A stretch of 64,000 nt of DNA from Pseudomonas zanjanensis (GCF_014268745.2 NZ_JABWRB020000001.1:3224001-3288000), one strand, 5' to 3'; numbered from the stretch's first letter, positions 1 to 9,979 are shown. Notes: generated from the sequence alone by a model not told the origin. Numbers and translations: made by a program.

Positions 1-474
1 GCCGACATGGAAAAAAACACTCTGACGGTATCGCCTGGCAAGACCCAGGGTTATGACAACCCTGTCCACCTCAAAATAAAGATGGGCGCCGCGCTCCGGG
101 AGGTAGTTGGCGAGTGCCTGCGTTCGCCCCTGGCTTCGCCTTACCTGATCCACTACAAGCCGAAGGCGCGTCGTCGGGAGCAGATCGACGCTAAGGACCA
201 TTGGACATCGGTGACACCGGACTACCTGACCAAGGAGTTCAGCAAGGCCCGAGACGCGGCACACGCCTACGACCACGTGCCGGCCGGCGAGCGCCCCACT
301 TTTCACGAGATCCGCGCTTTGGGCGCATGGCTGTACGAGCAGCAGAATTTCCCACAGGAATATATCCAGGCGCTGCTTGGCCATGCGGATGAGAAGATGA
401 CCAGGCACTACCAGGAGGGACACGGCAACAAGACAATTGAATACGTCGAGGTGGGCGCCGAATTGGCGTTCTGA
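1..474 (+). CDS. Tyrosine recombinase (phage-type integrase), C-terminal part
   Basis: The reading frame is open from the first base, so the true start lies before the window; the ATG at 7 is probably internal. The visible ~157 residues are the end of a tyrosine recombinase catalytic domain. They show a HEIR box (His-x-x-Arg), then LLGHADEKMTRHY, which carries the third conserved His and the nucleophilic Tyr. The first catalytic Arg would lie upstream. The enzyme would catalyse site-specific integration and excision of a mobile element. It reads toward a tRNA-Val gene 110 bases away, the usual arrangement for an element integrated at a tRNA 3' end. The catalytic C-terminus looks intact. Whether the whole gene is intact cannot be seen. 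Confidence 0.85.
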   Translation, partial: ADMEKNTLTVSPGKTQGYDNPVHLKIKMGAALREVVGECLRSPLASPYLIHYKPKARRREQIDAKDHWTSVTPDYLTKEFSKARDAAHAYDHVPAGERPTFHEIRALGAWLYEQQNFPQEYIQALLGHADEKMTRHYQEGHGNKTIEYVEVGAELAF

Positions 475-481
475 GGTGGGG

Positions 482-513
482 GTTTTGCAAAAGTTTTGCA
501 AAAGTTTTGCAAA
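482..513 (+). repeat. Three direct 11-bp repeats between integrase and tRNA
   Basis: The unit GTTTTGCAAAA occurs at 482-492 and 493-503, with a 10-base copy at 504-513, starting eight bases after the integrase stop. Short tandem sites beside an integrase are often arm-type integrase or excisionase binding sites; that role is inferred from position only. Confidence 0.75.
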
Positions 514-523
514 TCGCATCCAA

Positions 524-555
524 CAAAAAAGGGCCCACCTTTCGGTGAGCCCTTC
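524..555 (-). terminator. Intrinsic terminator after tRNA-Val(GAC)
   Basis: On the minus strand an 11-bp stem around a GAAA tetraloop (one mismatch) is followed by a run of T. It lies 29 bases past the tRNA 3' end and closes that transcript. Confidence 0.8.
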
Positions 556-583
556 TAGACCGCCCAGCAGAGCGGATTTTGTT

Positions 584-660
584 TGGTAGGCGCGATTGGA
601 CTCGAACCAACGACCCCCACCATGTCAAGGTGGTGCTCTAACCAACTGAGCTACGTGCCT
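584..660 (-). tRNA. tRNA-Val (GAC)
   Basis: A 77-nt cloverleaf with encoded CCA. The anticodon stem CCACC/GGTGG closes the loop TTGACAT, giving anticodon GAC. The T-loop GGTTCGAGTCC is present. The acceptor stem has one A-C mismatch. It is the likely attachment site of the element whose integrase lies at 1-474. Confidence 0.93.
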
Positions 661-673
661 GCTGTGAGGCGGC

Positions 674-701
674 ATTCTACGGAATTCCGGAGGGGTGTCA
701 A
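674..701 (-). promoter_or_regulatory. Sigma-70 promoter of tRNA-Val(GAC)
   Basis: On the minus strand TTGACA and TAGAAT are separated by 16 bases. A GC-rich discriminator (GCCGCC) follows, as at stringently controlled stable-RNA promoters. The -10 lies 13 bases before the tRNA 5' end. Confidence 0.85.
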
Positions 702-843
702 CACCTTTTTTTCACCTAACCCTATGAATATGCAAAATATTTAATTTCCCTGCCGCAACGAAGAATCGGGGGTGGCTGGCGGCCGATTTTTATCTCGGGT
801 AGGATCGTCGCATTCGTAAAAAATATAAAACAGAGGTTCCAGA

Positions 844-2127
844 ATGACGAACACATCCTACCCAGCGTCCTATTACGCCGCATCGGCCAACCCGGCGCCG
901 TCGCGCCCTGCCCTGCAGGACGATGTCGAAACCGATGTGTGCGTGATCGGTGCGGGGTATACGGGGTTGTCTTCTGCGCTGTTTTTGCTGGAGAACGGTT
1001 TCAAGGTCACCGTGCTTGAGGCGGCCAAGGTTGGCTTTGGCGCTTCGGGTCGCAACGGCGGGCAGATCGTTAACAGTTATAGTCGCGACATTGATGTGAT
1101 CGAGCGCAGCGTCGGTCCTCAGCAGGCGCAGTTGCTGGGCAACATGGCGTTCGAGGGTGGACGGATCATTCGCGAGCGGGTGGCGAAGTATCAGATTCAG
1201 TGTGATTTGAAGGACGGCGGTGTATTCGCCGCCCTCACTGCTAAACAGATGGGTCACCTGGAGTCGCAGAAGCGTTTATGGGAGCGTTTCGGTCATACCC
1301 AGCTGGAACTGCTGGACCAGCGACGCATTCGCGAGGTGGTGGCTTGCGACGAGTACGTGGGCGGCATGCTCGATATGAGCGGCGGGCATATTCATCCGCT
1401 CAACCTGGCGCTGGGCGAAGCGGCGGCGGTGGAGTCGCTGGGTGGGGTGATTTATGAGCAGTCGCCTGCGGTGCGCATCGAGCGTGGCGCCAGCCCGGTT
1501 GTGCATACGCCGCAGGGCAAGGTCAGGGCCAAGTTCATTATCGTGGCCGGTAACGCTTACTTGGGCAATCTGGTGCCGGAGTTGGCGGCCAAGTCGATGC
1601 CTTGTGGTACCCAAGTGATCGCCACCGAGCCGTTGGGCGATGAGCTGGCTCGCAGCCTGTTACCACAGGATTATTGCGTTGAAGACTGCAACTACTTGCT
1701 CGACTACTACCGTCTGACAGGCGACAAGCGTCTGATCTTCGGCGGCGGCGTGGTATATGGCGCGAGGGATCCGGCGAACATTGAGGCGATCATTCGGCCG
1801 AAGATGCTCAAGGCATTCCCGCAACTCAAGGATGTGAAGATCGATTACGCCTGGACCGGCAATTTCCTGCTGACGCTGTCGCGTCTTCCGCAGGTCGGGC
1901 GGCTGGGGGATAACATTTATTATTCCCAGGGCTGCAGCGGTCACGGCGTGACGTATACGCACTTGGCGGGCAAGGTCCTGGCCGAGGCGCTGCGTGGGCA
2001 GGCTGAGCGTTTTGATGCGTTTGCGGACCTGCCCCACTACCCCTTCCCCGGCGGTCAGTTGTTGCGTACGCCGTTTGCGGCGTTGGGGGCTTGGTATTAC
2101 GGGTTGCGGGATAAATTGGGGTTCTGA
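844..2127 (+). CDS. FAD-dependent oxidoreductase of the DAO / PuuB type
   Basis: A 427-residue protein with an N-terminal dinucleotide-binding motif GAGYTGLSSA (about residues 37-46) and an acidic residue ending the second strand, typical of the D-amino-acid oxidase superfamily. The following SGRNGGQ motif and the C-terminal QGCSGHG region are the pattern of gamma-glutamylputrescine oxidoreductase (PuuB/PauB) and related amine oxidases, which oxidise an amine with FAD and release an aldehyde and H2O2. The start is the ATG at 844. No polyamine genes lie beside it, so the substrate is inferred only at family level; sarcosine-like or other amino-acid substrates are possible. The gene stands alone between two tRNA loci. 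Confidence 0.85.
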   Translation: MTNTSYPASYYAASANPAPSRPALQDDVETDVCVIGAGYTGLSSALFLLENGFKVTVLEAAKVGFGASGRNGGQIVNSYSRDIDVIERSVGPQQAQLLGNMAFEGGRIIRERVAKYQIQCDLKDGGVFAALTAKQMGHLESQKRLWERFGHTQLELLDQRRIREVVACDEYVGGMLDMSGGHIHPLNLALGEAAAVESLGGVIYEQSPAVRIERGASPVVHTPQGKVRAKFIIVAGNAYLGNLVPELAAKSMPCGTQVIATEPLGDELARSLLPQDYCVEDCNYLLDYYRLTGDKRLIFGGGVVYGARDPANIEAIIRPKMLKAFPQLKDVKIDYAWTGNFLLTLSRLPQVGRLGDNIYYSQGCSGHGVTYTHLAGKVLAEALRGQAERFDAFADLPHYPFPGGQLLRTPFAALGAWYYGLRDKLGF

Positions 2128-2138
2128 GGCCACCTACA

Positions 2139-2184
2139 ACAAGGGCTGCTACGCAGCCCAGCAGGAGCAAGCTCCCTCGCCACG
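2139..2184. repeat. Single REP element, family II
   Basis: One copy of the element that elsewhere reads GTGGCGAGGGAGCTTGCTCC followed by GGGCTGCGCAGC. Here it is in reverse orientation with small changes, and no partner copy lies nearby. Confidence 0.75.
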
Positions 2185-2214
2185 GGGCTTGTTCCAATCT
2201 TTCAAATCCCGAAA

Positions 2215-2246
2215 ACAAAAAACCCCGGTCTTTCGACCAGGGTCTT
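2215..2246 (-). terminator. Terminator of the tRNA-Val/Asp/Asp operon
   Basis: On the minus strand a stem GACCCTGGTC/GACCGGGGTT with GAAA loop is followed by a T run, 73 bases beyond the last tRNA-Asp. Confidence 0.8.
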
Positions 2247-2318
2247 TGCTATCGACTAGAAGGAGCTTTGCAGCTTTCTTCCTAGCTTCAAGGCGTTCAG
2301 TGGGCCTCGAAGCAGATA

Positions 2319-2395
2319 TGGCGCAGCGGACGGGACTCGAACCCGCGACCCCCGGCGTGACAGGCCGGTATTCTAACCGACTGAACTACCGCTGC
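2319..2395 (-). tRNA. tRNA-Asp (GTC), copy 1
   Basis: A 77-nt cloverleaf with encoded CCA. The anticodon loop CTGTCAC reads GTC. It has the same sequence as the copy at 2485-2561 and is cotranscribed with it and tRNA-Val(TAC). Confidence 0.95.
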
Positions 2396-2484
2396 GTATC
2401 GCTATGGACTTGCGTCCAGTTAACTCGTCTGATCAAAACCCTTGGGTCTGGATCTCGAACCAGGCGAACCTGCTTCGGAAAATA

Positions 2485-2561
2485 TGGCGCAGCGGACGGG
2501 ACTCGAACCCGCGACCCCCGGCGTGACAGGCCGGTATTCTAACCGACTGAACTACCGCTGC
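2485..2561 (-). tRNA. tRNA-Asp (GTC), copy 2
   Basis: Same sequence as the tRNA-Asp at 2319-2395, 89 bases upstream of it in transcription. Anticodon GTC, CCA encoded. Confidence 0.95.
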
Positions 2562-2619
2562 GCGTCGGTGGAGGCTTTTGACAGCTTCCGTCTTGCTTTC
2601 GCAAAACTCTCGTAAAACA

Positions 2620-2695
2620 TGGTGGGTGATGACGGGATCGAACCGCCGACATTCTGCTTGTAAGGCAGACGCTCTCCCAGCTGAGCTAATCACCC
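2620..2695 (-). tRNA. tRNA-Val (TAC)
   Basis: A 76-nt cloverleaf, first gene of the Val-Asp-Asp operon. Anticodon stem TCTGC/GCAGA, loop CTTACAA with anticodon TAC, CCA encoded. Confidence 0.95.
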
Positions 2696-2716
2696 TTTGC
2701 TTCGTTGAGGCCGCGA

Positions 2717-2745
2717 AATTTACGCAGGTACCGAAGCTAAGTCAA
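2717..2745 (-). promoter_or_regulatory. Sigma-70 promoter of the tRNA-Val/Asp/Asp operon
   Basis: Minus-strand TTGACT and TAAATT separated by 17 bases, 22 bases before the tRNA-Val 5' end. Confidence 0.8.
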
Positions 2746-2777
2746 TAGCAGCGTTGGATTTTTTTCAAAAACAGTTT

Positions 2778-2860
2778 CAAGCGGCAAGCGCCAAGCTACA
2801 AGTAAAAGCACCGGACCCGCACCACGCTGCTTGCAGCTTAAAACTTGCCGCTTGCAGCTG
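2778..2860. repeat. Imperfect inverted repeat after the SDR gene
   Basis: Left part CAAGCGGCAAGC...AAGCTACAAG (2779-2803) and right part CTTGCAGCTT...CTTGCCGCTTGCAGC (2830-2860) are mutually complementary in pieces. The element lies just past the SDR stop and could end that transcript. It differs in sequence from REP families I and II. Confidence 0.6.
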
Positions 2861-2864
2861 CCCC

Positions 2865-3638
2865 TCACTCATAAATCATTTTCTTGGTCATGCCGCCGTC
2901 CACCACGAACTCCTGCCCCGTGACAAAACCGGCATTGCGCGACAACAGCCACGCCACCATCGCCGCTACGTCCTCTACCGTCCCTACCCTGCCCGCCGGA
3001 TGCTGGGCGTGATCGGCGTCGGTCAGGGGTTGCGCGCGACGTTGGGACGGATCTCGCGCATCGATCCAGCCGGGGCTGACAGCGTTGACCCGGATCTCCG
3101 GCCCAAGGCTGATTGCCAGGGCATGAGTCAGGGCCAACAGGCCGCCCTTGCTCGCCGCATAGGCCTCGGTGTCGGGTTCCGATTGCGCAGCGCGGGTCGA
3201 GGCCAGGTTGACGATGGCGCCGTTATGGGCGCGCAGGTACGGTGCGCAGTGCTTGGCCAGCAGCATCGGCCCGCCCAGGTTCACCGCCAGGACCCGATTC
3301 CAATAAGCCAGGTCCAGGCTTTCGAGGGTGATGTTGTGCGGGTCGGCGATGGCCGCGTTGCACACCAGCGCGTCCAGCCGCCCGAACTGTCCAAGCACCT
3401 CGGCGATACCGGTGGCAACCTGCCCTTCATCCGCCACGTCCATGGCAATGAACCAGGCATTGTCACCCAGGCTCTTCGCCACCTTGGACCCGCGCTCGCG
3501 ATCCAGATCGGTCAGCACCACCTGCCAGCCTTCACAAATAAGCCAGGCGGCAATGCCCAGGCCAATGCCCCGTGCGGCGCCCGTAACCAGTGCAACCCGG
3601 CCATGAGTGCCGCTCGGCGGCGTAGCCAGCTCGATCAC
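2865..3638 (-). CDS. SDR-family oxidoreductase
   Basis: A 257-residue classical short-chain dehydrogenase/reductase. The cofactor motif TGAARGIG lies near residues 19-26, an Asp-rich turn near residues 43-45 (LTDLD) suggests NAD(H) preference, CNAA replaces the usual NNAG, and the catalytic pair is in YAASK. The C-terminal GxxxxxDGG motif is present. It starts with GTG and overlaps the metZ stop by 4 bases, so it is translationally coupled as the last gene of the purF-metZ cluster. The substrate is not predictable. P. aeruginosa has an SDR gene at the same place, as far as I recall. Confidence 0.88.
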   Translation of the reverse strand: MIELATPPSGTHGRVALVTGAARGIGLGIAAWLICEGWQVVLTDLDRERGSKVAKSLGDNAWFIAMDVADEGQVATGIAEVLGQFGRLDALVCNAAIADPHNITLESLDLAYWNRVLAVNLGGPMLLAKHCAPYLRAHNGAIVNLASTRAAQSEPDTEAYAASKGGLLALTHALAISLGPEIRVNAVSPGWIDARDPSQRRAQPLTDADHAQHPAGRVGTVEDVAAMVAWLLSRNAGFVTGQEFVVDGGMTKKMIYE

Positions 3639-4846
3639 AAGGCCGCCAACCCGCGAGCCAGGTCGACTTGCAGGTCCGCCACATCTTCCAGGCCGACCGC
3701 AACACGGATCAGGCTGTCACGAATACCCGCCGATTCACGTTCCTGGGGCGACAGGCGACCGTGGGACGTGGTGCTCGGGTGGGTAATCGTGGTCTTGCTG
3801 TCGCCCAGGTTGGCGGTGATGGAGATCAACCGGGTCGCGTCGATGAAGCGCCAGGCGCCCTCCTTGCCGCCCTTGACCTCGAAGCTCACCACCGCGCCGA
3901 AACCGCGTTGCTGACGCAGGGCCAGGTCATGTTGCGGATGGCTCTTGAGGCCGGCGTAGTGCACTTTCTCGATGCCGTCCTGCTGCTCCAGCCACTCGGC
4001 CAGGGCCTGGGCGTTGGCGCAATGGGCTTTCATGCGCAGGCCGAGGGTTTCCAGGCCCTTGAGGAAGATCCAGGCGTTGAACGGGCTGAGGGTCGGCCCA
4101 GCGGTGCGCAAGAAGCCCACCACCTCTTTCATCTGCTCGCCACGGCCGGCCACCACGCCGCCCATGCAGCGACCCTGGCCATCGATGAACTTGGTTGCCG
4201 AATGCACCACCACGTCCGCGCCCAGCTTCAGCGGCTGCTGCAGCGCCGGGGTGCAGAAGCAGTTATCGACCACCAGCATGGCGCCCTTGGCGTGGGCGAT
4301 TTCCGCCAGTGCGGCGATGTCCACCAGTTCGGCCAGGGGGTTGGAAGGCGACTCGACGAAAAGCAGCTTGGTATTGGCCTTGATGGCAGCATCCCAAGCG
4401 GACAGATCCGCCAGGGGCACGTAGTCGACTTCCACACCGAAACGCTTGAAGTACTTTTCGAACAGGCTGATGGTCGAACCGAAGACGCTGCGCGATACCA
4501 GCACATGATCGCCGGCACTGCACAGGCTCATCACCACGGCCATGATCGCGGCCATGCCGGTGGCGGTCGCCACGGCTTGCTCGGCTCCTTCCAGGGCGGC
4601 GATGCGCTCCTCGAACGCCCGCACGGTCGGATTGGTGTAGCGCGAGTAGACGTTGCCCGGCACCTCGCCGGCAAACCGCGCCGCGGCGTCGGCGGCGGTG
4701 CGGAACACGTAGCTGGAGGTGAAGAACATCGGATCGCCATGTTCGGCTTCCGGTGTACGGTGCTGACCCGCGCGAACCGCCAGGGTATCGAACGCTACGC
4801 CTTCAAGGTCGCTGTCCAGCCGACCGGCATCCCAATCCTGACTCAT
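3635..4846 (-). CDS. metZ: O-succinylhomoserine sulfhydrylase
   Basis: A 403-residue PLP enzyme of the Cys/Met-metabolism family that makes homocysteine directly from O-succinylhomoserine and sulfide in methionine synthesis. The motif [11 protein letters not shown] (roughly residues 203-213) carries the PLP lysine. YSRYTNPT near residue 60 and the glycine-rich ATGMAAI segment bind the phosphate. The start chosen is the ATG at 4846, with AGGAG seven bases upstream; a longer in-frame start at 4876 would run into the purF terminator hairpin. The position after purF and the length match MetZ of pseudomonads rather than MetB or MetC. Confidence 0.93.
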   Translation of the reverse strand: MSQDWDAGRLDSDLEGVAFDTLAVRAGQHRTPEAEHGDPMFFTSSYVFRTAADAAARFAGEVPGNVYSRYTNPTVRAFEERIAALEGAEQAVATATGMAAIMAVVMSLCSAGDHVLVSRSVFGSTISLFEKYFKRFGVEVDYVPLADLSAWDAAIKANTKLLFVESPSNPLAELVDIAALAEIAHAKGAMLVVDNCFCTPALQQPLKLGADVVVHSATKFIDGQGRCMGGVVAGRGEQMKEVVGFLRTAGPTLSPFNAWIFLKGLETLGLRMKAHCANAQALAEWLEQQDGIEKVHYAGLKSHPQHDLALRQQRGFGAVVSFEVKGGKEGAWRFIDATRLISITANLGDSKTTITHPSTTSHGRLSPQERESAGIRDSLIRVAVGLEDVADLQVDLARGLAAL

Positions 4847-4873
4847 GCTGCCACTCCTGTAATCGGTTAAACG

Positions 4874-4899
4874 CAAACCGGCCCCTCGGGGCCGGTTGG
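4874..4899 (-). terminator. Hairpin between purF and metZ
   Basis: A perfect 10-bp stem AACCGGCCCC/GGGGCCGGTT lies just past the purF stop. The following bases (TGCGTTT) are only moderately T-rich, so it may attenuate rather than stop transcription into metZ. Confidence 0.55.
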
Positions 4900-4903
4900 T
4901 GAC

Positions 4904-6409
4904 TCAGTTGTTGTACAGATCGATGATCGCACTGACCGCCTGGGTCTTGGCCTTGGACGCATCGTTACGCGCGTTCTCGATCCTGTTCAGGTAGACCTCG
5001 TCGATGTCGCCGGTGACGTACTTGCCGTCGAATACCGCGCAATCGAACTGCTCGATCTTGATCTTGCCGCCGCCCACTGCTTCGATCAGGTCCGGCAGGT
5101 CCTGGTAGATCAGCCAGTCGGCACCGATCAGGTCGGCCACGTCCTGGGTCGTGCGGTTATGCGCGATCAGCTCGTGGGCACTCGGCATGTCGATGCCGTA
5201 GACGTTCGGGTAGCGCACGGCCGGGGCCGCGGAGCAGAAATATACGTTCTTGGCGCCGGCTTCACGGGCCATCTGGATGATCTGCTTGCAGGTGGTGCCA
5301 CGGACGATGGAGTCATCCACCAGCATCACGTTCTTGCCGCGGAATTCCAGTTCGATGGCGTTGAGCTTCTGGCGTACGGATTTTTTCCGTGCGGCCTGGC
5401 CCGGCATGATGAAGGTCCGGCCGATATAGCGGTTCTTCACGAAGCCTTCGCGGAACTTGACGCCCAGGTGGTTCGCCAGTTCCAGGGCCGCGGTGCGGCT
5501 GGTGTCCGGGATCGGGATGACCACGTCGATGTCGTGTTCCGGACGCTCGCGCAGGATCTTGTCGGCCAGCTTCTCGCCCATGCGCAGGCGCGCCTTGTAG
5601 ACCGAGATGCCGTCGATGATCGAGTCCGGACGCGCCAGGTAGACGTGCTCGAAGATGCACGGGGTCAGGGACGGGTTGGTCGCGCACTGACGGGTGTGCA
5701 GCTTGCCATCTTCAGTGATGTAGACCGCTTCGCCCGGGGCCAGGTCGCGGATCAGGGTGAAACCCAGCACGTCCAGGGACACGCTTTCCGAGGCGATCAT
5801 GTACTCGACGCCTTCATCGGTGTGACGCTGGCCGAACACGATCGGACGGATGCCGTGGGGATCGCGGAAACCGACGATGCCGTAGCCGGTGATCATCGCC
5901 ACGACTGCGTAGCCGCCCACGCAACGGTTGTGCACGTCGGTCACGGCGGCGAACACGTCTTCTTCGGTCGGCTGCAGCTTGCCGCGCTGGGCCAGCTCAT
6001 GGGCGAACACATTGAGCATCACTTCCGAGTCGGAACTGGTGTTGACGTGGCGCAAGTCAGACTCGTAGATCTCCTTGGCCAGCTGCTCGACGTTGGTCAG
6101 GTTGCCGTTGTGCGCCAGGGTGATGCCGTAAGGCGAGTTGACGTAAAACGGCTGGGCTTCAGCCGACGTCGAGCTGCCCGCGGTCGGATAGCGCACGTGG
6201 CCGATACCCATGTGGCCGACCAGGCGCTGCATGTGACGCTGGTGGAACACGTCACGCACCAGGCCGTTGTCCTTGCGCAGGAATAACCGGCCGTCATGGC
6301 TGGTCACGATACCGGCAGCGTCCTGGCCGCGGTGCTGGAGCACGGTTAGCGCGTCATACAGCGCCTGATTGACGTTCGACTTACCGACGATACCGACGAT
6401 GCCACACAT
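4904..6409 (-). CDS. purF: Amidophosphoribosyltransferase
   Basis: A 501-residue class II glutamine amidotransferase catalysing the first committed step of purine synthesis (PRPP + glutamine to phosphoribosylamine). Starting at the ATG at 6409 gives MCGIVG, so Cys2 becomes the N-terminal nucleophile after Met removal; this decides the start. The glutaminase domain fills the first half. The phosphoribosyltransferase domain carries the PRPP loop [12 protein letters not shown] near residues 360-370. No propeptide precedes Cys2, as in E. coli PurF. It lies 40 bases after cvpA. Confidence 0.97.
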   Translation of the reverse strand: MCGIVGIVGKSNVNQALYDALTVLQHRGQDAAGIVTSHDGRLFLRKDNGLVRDVFHQRHMQRLVGHMGIGHVRYPTAGSSTSAEAQPFYVNSPYGITLAHNGNLTNVEQLAKEIYESDLRHVNTSSDSEVMLNVFAHELAQRGKLQPTEEDVFAAVTDVHNRCVGGYAVVAMITGYGIVGFRDPHGIRPIVFGQRHTDEGVEYMIASESVSLDVLGFTLIRDLAPGEAVYITEDGKLHTRQCATNPSLTPCIFEHVYLARPDSIIDGISVYKARLRMGEKLADKILRERPEHDIDVVIPIPDTSRTAALELANHLGVKFREGFVKNRYIGRTFIMPGQAARKKSVRQKLNAIELEFRGKNVMLVDDSIVRGTTCKQIIQMAREAGAKNVYFCSAAPAVRYPNVYGIDMPSAHELIAHNRTTQDVADLIGADWLIYQDLPDLIEAVGGGKIKIEQFDCAVFDGKYVTGDIDEVYLNRIENARNDASKAKTQAVSAIIDLYNN

Positions 6410-6449
6410 GCGACGCAACCCCTACTTAATGGATCTGAACTGAACACAC

Positions 6450-7010
6450 TTACTGCGGCGTTTTGGCCGTCGGCAAGAGGTGTTCCTTGAACGGTATTTC
6501 AGCGGGTACGCTGATACCGCTGGCAAGCCACTGACTGCTCCAACCCAGGATCAGGTTTTTGGACCAGTCTGCGACCAATAGAAATTGTGGCACGAGCCGG
6601 GACTCCTGCCACCACGTATCCTGCTGTACCGGCCCCAGGCTCAAGAGCCCGACGGCCACAACCACCAGCAACGCGCCACGCGCCGCGCCGAAGGCCATGC
6701 CCAGGAACCGGTCCGTCCCGGAAAGCCCGGTGACGCGAATCAGTTCGCCGATCAGATAATTGATCATTGCGCCCACCAGCAAGGTGGCGATAAACAAGAT
6801 GGCACAGCCCGCGATCACGCGGGCCGAGGGAGTTTCGATGTATCCGGCGAGGTACTGGGACAGCGAACCACCAAACATCCAGGCGACGACTCCCGCGATG
6901 ATCCAGGTCAGCAGCGAGAGGGCTTCCTTGACGAAGCCGCGGCTCAGACTGATCAATGCGGAGATGGCGACGATCGCAACGATCGCCCAGTCAACCCAGG
7001 TAAATGGCAC
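6450..7010 (-). CDS. cvpA: CvpA family inner-membrane protein
   Basis: A 186-residue protein with four hydrophobic segments (about residues 5-22, 32-50, 64-88 and 104-126) and a polar C-terminal tail. The N-terminal WVDWAIV and SRGFVKE are typical of the CvpA (colicin V production) family, whose biochemical role is not settled. It lies directly upstream of purF, as in E. coli and most pseudomonads. Confidence 0.92.
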   Translation of the reverse strand: MPFTWVDWAIVAIVAISALISLSRGFVKEALSLLTWIIAGVVAWMFGGSLSQYLAGYIETPSARVIAGCAILFIATLLVGAMINYLIGELIRVTGLSGTDRFLGMAFGAARGALLVVVAVGLLSLGPVQQDTWWQESRLVPQFLLVADWSKNLILGWSSQWLASGISVPAEIPFKEHLLPTAKTPQ

Positions 7011-7099
7011 GGTGCAGCCTACAGACGGATAAGGCGGCGCATTTTAGCAGAGCGCAGGGCTGTCGGTAAGCTACGTGATTCAAATCAGCTAAAACGCTG

Positions 7100-7771
7100 T
7101 CAGCCGCGCTCTGGCTGGAAGCGCACCACGAAACCCTTGAGGTTCTGCTGGCGGCTGAGCAGGTCACGCAGGCGGTCGGCCTCGGCGCGCTCGATCAGCG
7201 GACCGACGAACACCCGGTTCTTGCCATCGGCGGAACGGATATAGGCGTTGTAGCCCTGGCTGCGCAAGGTTTTCTGCAGGTTCTCGGCACTTTCGCGACT
7301 GGTCAGGCTGGCCAGTTGTACCGACCAACTGACCGACAGGCCATTGGCATCCACACGGCTCTGGGTCGTGTCCGGCTTGGCCGGAGCAGCGGTGATCGGC
7401 TGGCTCGGGGCCGGCTTGACCGCCGGCGTCGCCGGAACAGGCACGGGTGCGACAGACGGTTTGCTTGGCGCGGCGGGAGCCGGCGTGGCAGGCGCAGGTG
7501 CAATCGGCGTGGAAGGCACAACAGGTTGCTCAGCCAGTTCCTCGTCGCTTGGCACAGGCTCTTGAGGCAACGCCTGGGGCTCAGGCACGACCACGGGCTC
7601 GACCTGTACGGGCGGCATCGAAGGCGCCTGGGGGGCGGCTGGCGCGTCGACCGTGACCTGGCGCTGCTCGTCCTGACGGGAAAACAGCATCGGCAGGAAA
7701 ATCACCGCCAGGGCCACCAACACCAGGGCCCCGACCATGCGCTGCTTGTACGCCTTATCCAGCAATGCCAT
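7100..7771 (-). CDS. dedD: SPOR-domain cell-division protein, DedD-like
   Basis: A 223-residue bitopic membrane protein. After [11 protein letters not shown] comes one transmembrane helix (about residues 12-29), then a long Pro/Ala/Val-rich periplasmic linker, then a C-terminal SPOR domain (about residues 148-222) beginning SWSVQLAS. SPOR domains bind denuded septal peptidoglycan. The start is the ATG at 7771 with GGAGG 9-10 bases upstream; it overlaps the end of folC by 17 bases, and the longer upstream frame is only the folC antiframe. Gene order folC-dedD-cvpA-purF matches E. coli. Confidence 0.92.
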   Translation of the reverse strand: MALLDKAYKQRMVGALVLVALAVIFLPMLFSRQDEQRQVTVDAPAAPQAPSMPPVQVEPVVVPEPQALPQEPVPSDEELAEQPVVPSTPIAPAPATPAPAAPSKPSVAPVPVPATPAVKPAPSQPITAAPAKPDTTQSRVDANGLSVSWSVQLASLTSRESAENLQKTLRSQGYNAYIRSADGKNRVFVGPLIERAEADRLRDLLSRQQNLKGFVVRFQPERG

Positions 7772-9062
7772 CTGCAGCTTCCTCCGTGGAGCGCCGGGCC
7801 AACCATTGAAGGGCCTCGGCAACACAAAAAAATGATCCGAACAGCAGGATTTCATCATCGGCCGTCGCCAGGGCACACTGCCCTTCCAGGGCGGCGGCCA
7901 CGCTGGAGTAGGCTTGCACTGAAGCGCCATGACGCTGCAAAGCGCCGTGCAACTCAGCGGCCGTACGCGTGCGCGGCGAATCCAGCGGCGTCACCGCCCA
8001 GTGCTGGACACTAGCATTCAACGCCTCGACAACGCCATCCAGATCCTTGTCGGACAGCAGTCCGAACACCGCCAGGCGCCGCCCTGCCACGGGCCGTCGC
8101 GCCAGGCGCTCGGCCAGGTACTGCGCCGCATGGGGGTTATGGCCGACGTCCAGCAACAGGTTCAGGCGCTTGCCTTGCCAATCGAACTGACGGCGATCAA
8201 GGCGCCCGACCACACGGGTCGCCTGCAACGCCTGGACAATTTGCCCGGCTTCCCAGGGCAAGCCGAGCAACAGGTAGGCCTGGAGCGCCAGCGCGGCGTT
8301 TTCCATCGGCAGGTCCAGCAGTGGCAGATCGCGTAACTCCACCGGATTGCCGCGCGGGTCAGTGCCGCGCCACTGCCAATGCTGTTCGGTCATCGCCAGG
8401 TCGAAATCCCGCCCACGCAGAAAGAACGGGCAACTGAGCTCGCGGACCTTGTCCAGCAATGGCTGGGGAGGATTGAGATCGCCACAGAGTGCAGGCGCTC
8501 CCTGGCGAAAGATGCCGGCCTTCTCGAAGGCCACGGATTCGCGGGTATCGCCCAGGTAATCGGCATGGTCCACGCCAATGCTGGTGACCAGTGCGATATC
8601 GGCGTCCACCAGGTTGACCGTGTCCAGGCGCCCGCCCAGGCCGACTTCCAGCACCACGGCATCGAGACCGGCACGGGCAAACAACCAGAACGCCGCCAGG
8701 GTGCCCATCTCGAAATAGGTCAGGGTTGTATCGCCTCGCCCGGCTTCCACCGCGGCAAAGGCTTCGCACAGCTGGGCGTCCGTGGCTTCGACGCCGTTCA
8801 CCTGCACCCGCTCGTTGTAGCGCAGCAGATGTGGCGAGCTGTAGACACCGACGCTCAGCCCCTGGGCCCGCAGCAGCGAGGCCACGAAGGCGCAGGTCGA
8901 ACCTTTGCCATTGGTGCCGGTGACGGTGATCACCCGGGGTGCCGGCCTGGCCAGTCCCATGCGGGACGCTACCGTTCGCGAGCGCTCCAGCCCCATGTCG
9001 ATGGCTGTTGGATGCAACTGCTCGAGGTAGGCAAGCCAGTCGCCCAAGGTGCGTTGGGTCAT
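7755..9062 (-). CDS. folC: Bifunctional dihydrofolate synthase / folylpolyglutamate synthase
   Basis: A 435-residue Mur-ligase-like ATP-dependent enzyme that adds glutamate to dihydropteroate and extends folate polyglutamates. The P-loop GTNGKGS lies at about residues 49-55. The omega-loop region [13 protein letters not shown] and the Mg-binding segment [12 protein letters not shown] follow. The C-terminal domain contains DVGHNPHA. The start at 9062 overlaps the accD stop in an ATGA arrangement, so the two are translationally coupled. Confidence 0.96.
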   Translation of the reverse strand: MTQRTLGDWLAYLEQLHPTAIDMGLERSRTVASRMGLARPAPRVITVTGTNGKGSTCAFVASLLRAQGLSVGVYSSPHLLRYNERVQVNGVEATDAQLCEAFAAVEAGRGDTTLTYFEMGTLAAFWLFARAGLDAVVLEVGLGGRLDTVNLVDADIALVTSIGVDHADYLGDTRESVAFEKAGIFRQGAPALCGDLNPPQPLLDKVRELSCPFFLRGRDFDLAMTEQHWQWRGTDPRGNPVELRDLPLLDLPMENAALALQAYLLLGLPWEAGQIVQALQATRVVGRLDRRQFDWQGKRLNLLLDVGHNPHAAQYLAERLARRPVAGRRLAVFGLLSDKDLDGVVEALNASVQHWAVTPLDSPRTRTAAELHGALQRHGASVQAYSSVAAALEGQCALATADDEILLFGSFFCVAEALQWLARRSTEEAADGIAG

Positions 9063-9979
9063 AGCCCGGCAGGCACTGGCGGAACGACGATCGGCTCGAT
9101 CGGCGCGGCGACGAACTTCGGCGTCGGCAGCCCCATCAGTTGCGCCAGCAAGTTGCCCAGGCGCGGACGCAGCTCCTGACGATGGATGATCATGTCAATG
9201 GCGCCGTGCTCCAACAGGAATTCACTGCGCTGGAAGCCTTCCGGCAGTTTTTCACGCACGGTCTGCTCGATCACACGCGGCCCGGCAAAACCGATCAGGG
9301 CTTTCGGCTCGCCGACGATCACGTCGCCCAGCATCGCCAGACTGGCGGAAACACCACCGTAGACGGGGTCGGTCAGCACCGAAATGAACGGAATGCCTTC
9401 TTCACGCAGACGCGCCAGCACCGCGGAGGTCTTGGCCATTTGCATCAGGGAGATCAGTGCTTCCTGCATCCGCGCACCGCCGGAAGCGGCGAAGCAGATC
9501 ATCGGGCAACGGTTTTCCAGGGCATGGTTGGCGGCGCGAACGAAACGCTCGCCGACGATGGCGCCCATGGAACCGCCCATGAAGGAGAACTCGAAAGCCG
9601 AGACCACCACCGGCATGCCCAGCAAGGTGCCACTCATGGACACCAGGGCGTCTTTTTCACCGGTCTGCTTCTGGGCAGCGGTCAGGCGATCCTTGTACTT
9701 CTTGCCGTCACGGAATTTCAGGCGATCCACCGGCTCCAGGTCGGCGCCCAGCTCCACGCGGCCTTCCGCGTCCAGGAAGATATCGATACGGGCACGCGCG
9801 CCGATGCGCATGTGGTGGTTGCACTTGGGGCAAACGTCCAGGGTCTTTTCCAGCTCGGGACGGTACAGCACCGCCTCGCAGGATGGACATTTATGCCACA
9901 GACCTTCAGGCACCGAGCTTTTCTTCACCTCGGAACGCATGATCGAAGGGATCAGTTTGTCTACCAACCAGTTGCTCAT
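9059..9979 (-). CDS. accD: Acetyl-CoA carboxylase carboxyltransferase subunit beta
   Basis: A 306-residue beta subunit of the carboxyltransferase that moves the carboxyl group from biotin-BCCP to acetyl-CoA. The N-terminus has a four-cysteine zinc site (CPSC ... CPKC, about residues 25-47). The crotonase-like core contains the oxyanion-hole segment SGGARMQE and the GGVSAS motif. The start at 9979 (MSNWLVDKL) is the usual one; the frame continues upstream without family similarity. It is followed by folC with overlap. AccA is not in this window. Confidence 0.96.
   Translation of the reverse strand: MSNWLVDKLIPSIMRSEVKKSSVPEGLWHKCPSCEAVLYRPELEKTLDVCPKCNHHMRIGARARIDIFLDAEGRVELGADLEPVDRLKFRDGKKYKDRLTAAQKQTGEKDALVSMSGTLLGMPVVVSAFEFSFMGGSMGAIVGERFVRAANHALENRCPMICFAASGGARMQEALISLMQMAKTSAVLARLREEGIPFISVLTDPVYGGVSASLAMLGDVIVGEPKALIGFAGPRVIEQTVREKLPEGFQRSEFLLEHGAIDMIIHRQELRPRLGNLLAQLMGLPTPKFVAAPIEPIVVPPVPAGL

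Noticed and set aside
661..843. A sigma-54 promoter before the FAD oxidoreductase (TGGCTGGCGGCC)
   Set aside because: The GG to GC spacing is wrong for the -24/-12 elements.
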